Source: a virus | Length of the DNA: 44,253 nt | Virus record (IMG/VR): IMGVR_UViG_3300003319_000462 | Span: 1-44,253 of that record | Reading direction: 5' to 3' (one strand) | Shown: positions 39,058-44,253 of the stretch, in pieces | How the letters are laid out: every line of letters starts with the position of its first letter | Position numbering within the stretch: position 1 is the first letter of the stretch | Notes under the pieces: generated by a model | The model's input: the letters and a program-made list of their open reading frames with translations, nothing else | The model's database searches: none | Told to the model about the DNA's origin: nothing | Position numbers and translations under genes: made by a program

Positions 39058-39347
39058 CCGACACCCCTGACGAAGTCATCGATTCCCGCCCGCCCGACAC
39101 GCCTCTCCAAGCCGCCCGCGACTTGACCCAGCTCGCCGAGGAGTTGACCGCCAGATACCCCGGCCTCGACGTGAGAATCAAGGACCCTCTCCCCGAGGGT
39201 CTTCCCGGTTCGGACGGCGAGCTCACCGGCGAGAACCCTCCGCCCGCCGCGCCGGCGGAGCCGACGGCGAGATCCGGCGCGAGCTCCGCCGACACCGGCT
39301 CGGGAGCCGCGACGAGCGAACCTGCCTCCTCCCCGGCCAGCCCGTAG
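39054..39347 (+). CDS. Hypothetical protein with disordered tail
   Basis: The protein has 97 residues. Residues about 17-45 are helical and ordered (LQAARDLTQLAEELTARYPG, then DVRIKDP). The last 50 residues are Ala, Ser, Pro and Glu-rich and probably disordered. It overlaps neighbours by ATGA and TAGTG. Function unknown. Confidence 0.6.
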   Translation: MTDTPDEVIDSRPPDTPLQAARDLTQLAEELTARYPGLDVRIKDPLPEGLPGSDGELTGENPPPAAPAEPTARSGASSADTGSGAATSEPASSPASP

Positions 39348-39616
39348 TGGGCGACTTCCGCGTCGTCGTCGAGGCTGTCGGCGGCCACGGCTGTCAGCGC
39401 GACGTCGGCGACGGGGAGGACCTGATCGGCTGCGGCCAGCCGTTCTGCCCCGACTGCATGGCCCGGGACTTCGTGCGCTGGCTCAAGCGCTCCGGCGCCG
39501 ATGTGAGACGCGCCGAGATCCAGCACTGGCCCGCGGACTTGCCCGGGTACGACGAGGAAAGCCAGGTGACCGACGACCTCCTGGCCAACGTGCGCCACGG
39601 CTCGTTCTCCACGTGA
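39347..39616 (+). CDS. Conserved phage protein with GGHGC motif
   Basis: The protein has 89 residues, GTG start sharing a base with the prior stop (TAGTG). It has VVEAVGGHGCQR, later GCGQPFCPDCMARDFV, HWPADLPG and a DDLLANVRHGSFS end. I know this as a recurrent small protein in actinophages and related phages, with Cys pairs for one zinc ion. The function is not established. Confidence 0.7.
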   Translation: MGDFRVVVEAVGGHGCQRDVGDGEDLIGCGQPFCPDCMARDFVRWLKRSGADVRRAEIQHWPADLPGYDEESQVTDDLLANVRHGSFST

Positions 39617-39954
39617 GCGTTCTCGACGAGCTGTTCACCGTCCCCAACGCCGACGAGGCGGGCCGAATCCCCAGCGACGAGCGGGTGGTCTTCGTGCCCG
39701 GCCCGACCTTGGCCACCTGCGCTCAGGAGAACTGGACCCCGGTGGTGAAGAGACCAAGCGTCGTCTACATGCGCCGGTTGATGATCCCTTTCGAGGTCGA
39801 GACGCCTCATGGCGTGGTGACGGGAAGACCGGGCGATGTTGTGGCCCATGACCCTGTATCTGGTGAGTTCTGGCCGGTCAACGCCGCCTTCGTCGAGCGG
39901 TGGTACACGCCCCTGCCAGGAGAGACAAACATGGGAGACGCTTACAGCGGGTAA
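39613..39954 (+). CDS. Hypothetical protein before the terminase
   Basis: The protein has 113 residues, GTG start by GTGA overlap. A central VKRPSVVYMRRL then FEVETPHGVVTGRPGDVVAHD segment is beta-rich, like the small 'PGDVVAxD' barrel seen in some phage and bacterial proteins. Its stop lies inside the loop of a palindrome (39941-39962). Function unknown. Confidence 0.6.
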   Translation: MSVLDELFTVPNADEAGRIPSDERVVFVPGPTLATCAQENWTPVVKRPSVVYMRRLMIPFEVETPHGVVTGRPGDVVAHDPVSGEFWPVNAAFVERWYTPLPGETNMGDAYSG

Positions 39955-39962
39955 GCTGTAAG
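39941..39962 (+). promoter_or_regulatory. 22-base palindrome around the stop codon
   Basis: CTTACAGC (39941-39948) and GCTGTAAG (39955-39962) are perfect inverted arms; the stop TAA (39952-39954) is in the loop. It might be an operator, or a stem that ends the small-gene block. Confidence 0.55.
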
Positions 39963-39996
39963 TGGGCCACGAGCCCTTAAACGACATGTCATGCGG

Positions 39997-40034
39997 CGAG
40001 AGGGCTTCTCCGGGGAGGCCCTCTCGTGCATACT
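39997..40034 (+). promoter_or_regulatory. Hairpin and possible promoter just before terL
   Basis: A 9-bp perfect stem (CGAGAGGGC 39997-40005, GCCCTCTCG 40018-40026) is followed by CATACT (40029-40034), which lies six bases before the ATG at 40041. That is the same spacing as TACAGT before 38531. The site may be a terminator-promoter junction, or a packaging site. Confidence 0.45.
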
Positions 40035-40040
40035 GGGCTC

Positions 40041-41867
40041 ATGCCGGCCAGCACGCTGGGGAAAGAGATCCGCGGCAACGGGGGCCACAAAGACCCTGCG
40101 ATGTTCGCCCGGAGACCTCCGGCAAACGAGCAGGAGGCCGCTGACGACGCGCTGAGCGCCGCAGTGCAGAATGAGCTCGGCACCAGAGCCCGCAGCCGAC
40201 AGGCCGCCCGGCGCAAGGAGACCTTCCTGTCCTGGCTGGCCAACGGGGCCAACGTCGCGGAGTGCTGCGAGGCCGCCGGCGTCTCGATCAACACCTATTA
40301 CCAGTGGCGCAGCCGGGACCGGGACTTCCGCCGGGAGCAGGACTCCATCCGCGCCGCGCAGCTCGGCGTGTTGCCCGAGGCCAGATGGACCGGCACTTTC
40401 ACCACCTTCCGCAAGGAGTTCTTCGGGTACGACACCTACTTCCACCAGCGCGAGATCGTCCGGGCCATCGAGACGGCCAGGCCGATGAGCGTAACGATGA
40501 TCCTCTGCCCCCCCTTACACGGCAAGACCACCGTGATGGAGGACTTCATCTCCTACAAGCTGGCGGTGAATCCCAACTTCCGCATCACCGTGGTCTCCGA
40601 GGGCCAGGCTCACGCCAAGAAGGTCCTGGGGCGCGTGGCCCGGCGCATGACCGATCCTCACATCGGCGGCAAGTACATCCGCCGCTTCGGCCCGTTCCAC
40701 AACCCCATGTCCCAGCGTCCCTGGGCCGCGGAGTTCCTCACCGTGGAGAAGGCCAGCCACGACGAGCGGGACTTCAGCTTGGAGACCCGGGGCTCGACCG
40801 CCGCCATCGCCGGCACCCGCACCGACATGATGATCATTGACGACATCCAGTCGCTGCGGAACTACAGCCAGACCGCCCTGCTTGTCGGGAAGTTCCGCCA
40901 GGACTTCCTCACTCGCCCGGGCAGAGACGGCATCGTCGTCATCGTCGGCACCCGGGTGGAGAACGACGACTTCTACGAGACCCTCCTCGACGCCGAAGTC
41001 ATCGACACCCTGGTGTGCCTGCCCGCTGTGTCCGACGACGCCGAGGTGGTCGAGTGCCCCAAGGGCGACGCCTGCGACGTGCGCGACGTCCCCCACCACG
41101 CCACGCTGTGCCCGGAGCTGTGGCCGCCCCACGAGCTGGCCAAGCGGCGCAAGCAGGTCGGCGAGGCGGTGTGGTGGCGCAACTACCAGCAGAAGCCCAG
41201 ACTCGCCGGTGACGCCACCTTCGCCGAGGAGTGGCTGGAGCGCTGCAAGTCCAAGCTGCACAGAGTGGGCAGAGCCCAGCCCGGCCACCACGTCGTGGTC
41301 GGGGTGGACCCCGCCCTCTCGGGCGGCAACGCCCTGTGGGCCTGGGGCTATGACGCCGAGACGATGCAGATTCTCGACGTGGTGCGGGACTTCAACCTGA
41401 CCCACACCGAGCAGATCCTCAACCGGCTCGAAGAGTTCGCGCTGCGCTACAAGCCGAACGACGTCATCATCGAGATCAACGCGTTCCAGCGGGCCCTGGC
41501 CCGCGACGCCCGGCTGGTCGAGATGTCCAGACGCTACGGCTTCCGGGTGCGCGAACACGTCACTGGACATAACAAAGCTGATCCGATCCTCGGCGTCGGG
41601 TCCATGGCCGGTTCCTTCGAGCGGGGTGAGGTCATCATCCCCTGGGCCGACGACTTCTCCCGCCGGCGCATGGAGCCCGTGTTGGCCGAGCTGCGGTCTT
41701 GGCGTCCCGACCTGACCGCGGCCAAGTTGCGCCAGGACATGGTCATGGCCGGGTGGTTCGGCTGGCGGTTTATCATGGAGCGCCGCGCCGTCCTCGCCGC
41801 CGGGGGCGCCAGCTGGAAACGCCAGGGCCTCCCGTGGCGTCCAACGACCTGGCGGCGCGCGTCATGA
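40041..41867 (+). CDS. terL: Terminase large subunit with N-terminal HTH (TerS-like fusion)
   Basis: The protein is 608 aa from ATG 40041; GTG 40026 is in the hairpin and less likely. Residues about 60-95 form an HTH of the small-terminase type (WLANGANVAECCEAAGVSIN then TYYQWRSRD). The ATPase has a Walker-A-like CPPLHGKTT (K162, T163), Walker B MMIIDD (D267, D268), and motif III-like VIVGTR. The C-terminal RNase-H-type nuclease has GVDPALSGG (first Asp), DVIIEINAF (Glu) and a late Asp in LRQDMVMAG. It drives DNA packaging. No separate small subunit gene was found nearby, so the HTH may recognise the DNA. Confidence 0.9.
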   Translation: MPASTLGKEIRGNGGHKDPAMFARRPPANEQEAADDALSAAVQNELGTRARSRQAARRKETFLSWLANGANVAECCEAAGVSINTYYQWRSRDRDFRREQDSIRAAQLGVLPEARWTGTFTTFRKEFFGYDTYFHQREIVRAIETARPMSVTMILCPPLHGKTTVMEDFISYKLAVNPNFRITVVSEGQAHAKKVLGRVARRMTDPHIGGKYIRRFGPFHNPMSQRPWAAEFLTVEKASHDERDFSLETRGSTAAIAGTRTDMMIIDDIQSLRNYSQTALLVGKFRQDFLTRPGRDGIVVIVGTRVENDDFYETLLDAEVIDTLVCLPAVSDDAEVVECPKGDACDVRDVPHHATLCPELWPPHELAKRRKQVGEAVWWRNYQQKPRLAGDATFAEEWLERCKSKLHRVGRAQPGHHVVVGVDPALSGGNALWAWGYDAETMQILDVVRDFNLTHTEQILNRLEEFALRYKPNDVIIEINAFQRALARDARLVEMSRRYGFRVREHVTGHNKADPILGVGSMAGSFERGEVIIPWADDFSRRRMEPVLAELRSWRPDLTAAKLRQDMVMAGWFGWRFIMERRAVLAAGGASWKRQGLPWRPTTWRRAS

Positions 41868-42160
41868 GCGAGAGCATTGGAGTCGACTGGCGCTGGACCT
41901 CACAGAAGGTCGCGCCTGAGGGGCGCGAAGGGTGGCGCGGCCGCACCGCCAGGCCCAGACCGGACGCCAAGGCGGACCGGCCTTGGCGCAATGACTGGCG
42001 GCGCCGGCCGTTCATCCGCTTACGGTGGGTAGCCCACGCCGAGGGTTGTCCGGGGGAAGACCCGGAGGCCGTGCGGATGTCCGACAAGATGTTGGACTGC
42101 TCGTTCTGTTCCCCCGAGGTTCGCTCGCTGCGCGATCCTCCCGATGACACGTTCGTGTAG
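41864..42160 (+). CDS. Small basic protein between terminase and portal
   Basis: The protein has 98 residues, ATGA overlap with terL. It is Arg/Trp-rich (GREGWRGRTARP, DWRRRPFIRLRW), and has AHAEGCPGED and DCSFCSPEV Cys sites. Perhaps a small DNA-binding or packaging protein. Function unknown. Confidence 0.6.
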   Translation: MSESIGVDWRWTSQKVAPEGREGWRGRTARPRPDAKADRPWRNDWRRRPFIRLRWVAHAEGCPGEDPEAVRMSDKMLDCSFCSPEVRSLRDPPDDTFV

Positions 42161-42177
42161 GGCAGACTGGAGCTGAC

Positions 42178-44070
42178 ATGGCCGCTTACGGAACCCGCGC
42201 CCCCGACGTCGTCCCCTTCAAGGAGCTGAAGACCGCCTCGTCGGCGACGTACCTGCACTCCTGGGACGCCATCGTCCACCTCATGCACACCCGGCGGTCC
42301 CAGGACTCGGTGCTCATCCGCCAGATGCAGGACATCCGCGACCGCTACAACGGCGACGTCGTGGTGCCCGTCCCCGACATCGCCACCGAGGACACGCGGC
42401 CCCCGCCCTCTCCCCGCCTGATCGCCGACGCCATCGACAACCTGGCCATGCGCGCGGCCAGCTCTCGGCCCACCATCACCTGCCCGGCTCTTGATCCCAC
42501 ATCAGTGCGCAGCCAGTTACGCGCCGCCGTGCGCCGGCGCGCCCTCTACGCCGCGTGGCACCGGTCCGCTCTCCATGACGTGATCCTGCGCCGGGCCTAC
42601 CGGCACTTCATCGGGTACGGCACGTGCTCGTTTGTGGTGACCCCCGACGCCGAGAAGGGCTGCGCCCGCATCGAGTTGCGCGACCCTCTCACCTCCTACC
42701 CTGAGCTGCGCACCCCCGAGTTCATCGAAGAGCCCCGCAACGTGGGCTTCGTGTACGGCCGCAGCCCGGAGTGGGTGTGGCGCAACTACCCCGAGGCCCG
42801 CGACCTGATCGACAACGTCCCGACCTGGAACACCATGTGGGACATGGTCGAGTGGATCGACGAGTTATCTATCGTCCTGGGGATTTTGGGCCCGCGCGCT
42901 CCCAGCTCGCACGACCAGCTCCTGCCCTACAACTCCCGCGAGTTGCGCCGAGTCCCCAATCGCGCCGGTATGGTCCCTGTCGCCGTGCCTCGCCGCGTCA
43001 CCCTCGACCGGGTGTTCGGCGCGGTGGCCACGATCATGGCCCAGACCGATCTGCTCGACCGGCTCACCGATCTGGACATCATGGCCGCCGAGCGGGCTAT
43101 CTTCCCCGACACGGTGGTGCTGGGCAAAGACGGCCGCGCCCCTCAGCTGGTCGGCGGCGTCTGGCACGACGGCCGTGAGGGCGAACCCAACTTCTTGATC
43201 GATGGCGACGTCAAGCTGCTCCAGTCCGCCCCGGGCCCGCTCACCCACCCCGTGATCGACCGGCTCACGCAGTCCATCAACGAGCACACCGGGCTGCTGC
43301 CCGCGATGCGGGGCCAGACGCCTGGCTCGTTGCGCACCGGCCGCGCCATCGACGCCATCACCGGCTTCTCCGTGGACCCCCGGGTCCAGGAGGCCCAAGA
43401 GGTCATGGCGCGCTCGCTGTCCACGGTGAACAAGAGCGTCATGGCCGTGGAGAAGGGGTACTGGCCGGACAAGAGATACACCGCGTTCACCGGCTGGGCC
43501 GGCGATCCGGACGTGGTCGAGTACACGCCGTCGGTCCACTTCGACAGCGATGAGAACGTCGTGAACTACACCTTCCCCGGGACCGACATCTCCCAGATGA
43601 CCGTGGCCGTGGGCCAGCTCATCGGCGCCGGGCTGATCTCGAAGTTCTCGGCCCGCAACAAGCACCCCTTCATCGAGGACGCCGAGCACGAGGAGAAGCG
43701 GGTCGTTATCGAGCGCATGACCGACGCCGCTCTCACAGCCACGCTCCAGCAGGCCGCGGCGGGCACGCTACCTCTTATCGATCTGGCCAACATGATGGAC
43801 CGCTTGGAAAGAGGAGCCTCTATCGTCGAGGCGATCACCGAGGCTCAAGCCGCCGCTCAAGCCCGACAGGCCGCTACGCCGCCGCCTCCCGCGCTGGGGC
43901 AGCAGGCCGCGCCCGAATCCCAGCCGGGCCTGGCCCAGCCGGGCATGGGAGTTGAGCCCGGGCCGCCGGCCATCAGAGGTCCGACCACGTCGCAGAACGA
44001 CTTCCGCAATCTCATCAAGACGTTGCGGGCTGGCTCCTCTCTCAGGGGCGGGCTCGGCGGGGCGCAGTAG
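42178..44070 (+). CDS. Portal protein
   Basis: The protein has 630 residues. GGAG lies 5 bases before the ATG. The N-terminal part has LIRQMQDIRDRYNGDVVVPV and PSPRLIADAIDNLAMRA, typical of portal entry helices. The middle has a KGCARIELRDPLTSYPE strand region, then TDLLDRLTDLDIMAAERAIFP and INEHTGLLPAMRGQTPGSLRTGRAIDA. The C-terminal 80 residues are a Gln/Ala/Pro-rich tail. Size, order after terL and motifs agree. The portal forms the ring for DNA packaging at the head vertex. The next gene starts directly after the stop (TAGATG). Confidence 0.85.
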   Translation: MAAYGTRAPDVVPFKELKTASSATYLHSWDAIVHLMHTRRSQDSVLIRQMQDIRDRYNGDVVVPVPDIATEDTRPPPSPRLIADAIDNLAMRAASSRPTITCPALDPTSVRSQLRAAVRRRALYAAWHRSALHDVILRRAYRHFIGYGTCSFVVTPDAEKGCARIELRDPLTSYPELRTPEFIEEPRNVGFVYGRSPEWVWRNYPEARDLIDNVPTWNTMWDMVEWIDELSIVLGILGPRAPSSHDQLLPYNSRELRRVPNRAGMVPVAVPRRVTLDRVFGAVATIMAQTDLLDRLTDLDIMAAERAIFPDTVVLGKDGRAPQLVGGVWHDGREGEPNFLIDGDVKLLQSAPGPLTHPVIDRLTQSINEHTGLLPAMRGQTPGSLRTGRAIDAITGFSVDPRVQEAQEVMARSLSTVNKSVMAVEKGYWPDKRYTAFTGWAGDPDVVEYTPSVHFDSDENVVNYTFPGTDISQMTVAVGQLIGAGLISKFSARNKHPFIEDAEHEEKRVVIERMTDAALTATLQQAAAGTLPLIDLANMMDRLERGASIVEAITEAQAAAQARQAATPPPPALGQQAAPESQPGLAQPGMGVEPGPPAIRGPTTSQNDFRNLIKTLRAGSSLRGGLGGAQ

Positions 44071-44253
44071 ATGCCGCGCGTCGGCAAGGGCGGCCGGGTG
44101 ATCGCCGGCGCCGGCGAGCCGAAGCCGAATCGCTCCGATCTTCAGGCCGTGAAGGTCCCCACCGGGGTCAGATACGGCGAGGGCAAAGAGCTCGCGGACG
44201 CGCAGCGAGCTCTTCCGCTCCCCTCCACGGGGGGCCCGTCGACCGGCGGGGCG
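44071..44253 (+). CDS. Small conserved virion-region protein, 5' part (continues at base 26)
   Basis: The ATG follows the portal stop at once. The first 61 codons lie here and the remaining 94 are at 26-307. The start (MPRVGKGGRVIAGAGEPKPN, then RSDLQ, VKVPTGVRYGEG) and DAQRALPLP look like a small protein that follows the portal in many phages of this type. The frame is open at the end of the window, which supports a circular genome. Function unknown. Confidence 0.8.
   Translation, partial: MPRVGKGGRVIAGAGEPKPNRSDLQAVKVPTGVRYGEGKELADAQRALPLPSTGGPSTGGA
44229..44253. repeat. Right copy of 25-bp terminal direct repeat (assembly overlap)
   Basis: This is identical to bases 1-25. The reading frame that opens at 44071 passes through it and is still open at the last base. 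A true short terminal repeat cannot be excluded from sequence alone, but the in-frame continuation favours a closed circle. Confidence 0.9.

Overview
This window is the complete genome of a tailed double-stranded DNA phage, assembled as a circle. Its first and last 25 bases are identical, and one reading frame leaves the right end (44071-44253) and continues in frame from the left end to 310. The sequence is GC-rich (about two thirds by eye). Starts are often GTG, genes are joined by ATGA, GTGA or TGATG overlaps, and two candidate -10 boxes lie six bases before an ATG. It encodes an Rpf-type transglycosylase-like domain, a family I know mainly from Actinobacteria, so an actinobacterial host is the best inference. 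Virion genes (portal, SU10/DUF5309-like capsid protein, gp11-like adaptor, nozzle-like propeller protein, no recognisable tape measure or sheath) point to a short-tailed, podovirus-like particle.

The layout is two divergent transcription units. The rightward (late) unit starts near 38.5 kb. It carries five small genes, one of them a likely Acb2/Tad1-type anti-defence protein, then a terminase with a fused HTH, the portal, a 155-aa protein across the circle junction, a 2003-residue putative internal virion protein, a virion NlpC/P60 hydrolase, two further virion-like proteins, the scaffold and capsid region, adaptor, nozzle, fibre, and a lysis cassette ending at 20602. The leftward (early) unit runs from about 38.4 kb to 20.7 kb. 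It carries many very small proteins (many zinc-ribbon-like, several membrane), an SLOG protein, SSB, a protein with a duplicated winged-helix-like domain, a three-gene block (Cys-rich protein, tyrosine phosphatase, 95-aa protein), a Cas4/AddB-like Fe-S nuclease, a phiC31 Gp3-like protein, a VRR-NUC nuclease disturbed by an HNH endonuclease, an Rpf-like protein and a metallophosphoesterase. Both units end at one strong bidirectional terminator at 20678-20712.

Between the divergent units is a gene-poor stretch of about 0.8-0.95 kb (37.0-37.9 kb). It has four DnaA-box-like 9-mers, an AT-rich tract and nested inverted repeats, and it is the likely replication origin. I recognise no DNA polymerase, primase, helicase, integrase, tRNA or CRISPR array. 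The phage therefore probably replicates with the host replisome started by host DnaA, helped by its own SSB, nucleases and possibly the winged-helix-like protein.

The points most worth follow-up are the Acb2/Tad1-like protein (38716-39057), the hairpin-flanked Cys-rich/phosphatase/95-aa block (27441-30924), the DnaA-box origin with its nested stems, the (TC)21 tract that could switch a downstream reading frame (35035-35076), and the HNH insertion that duplicated the start of the VRR-NUC gene (23743-24698).
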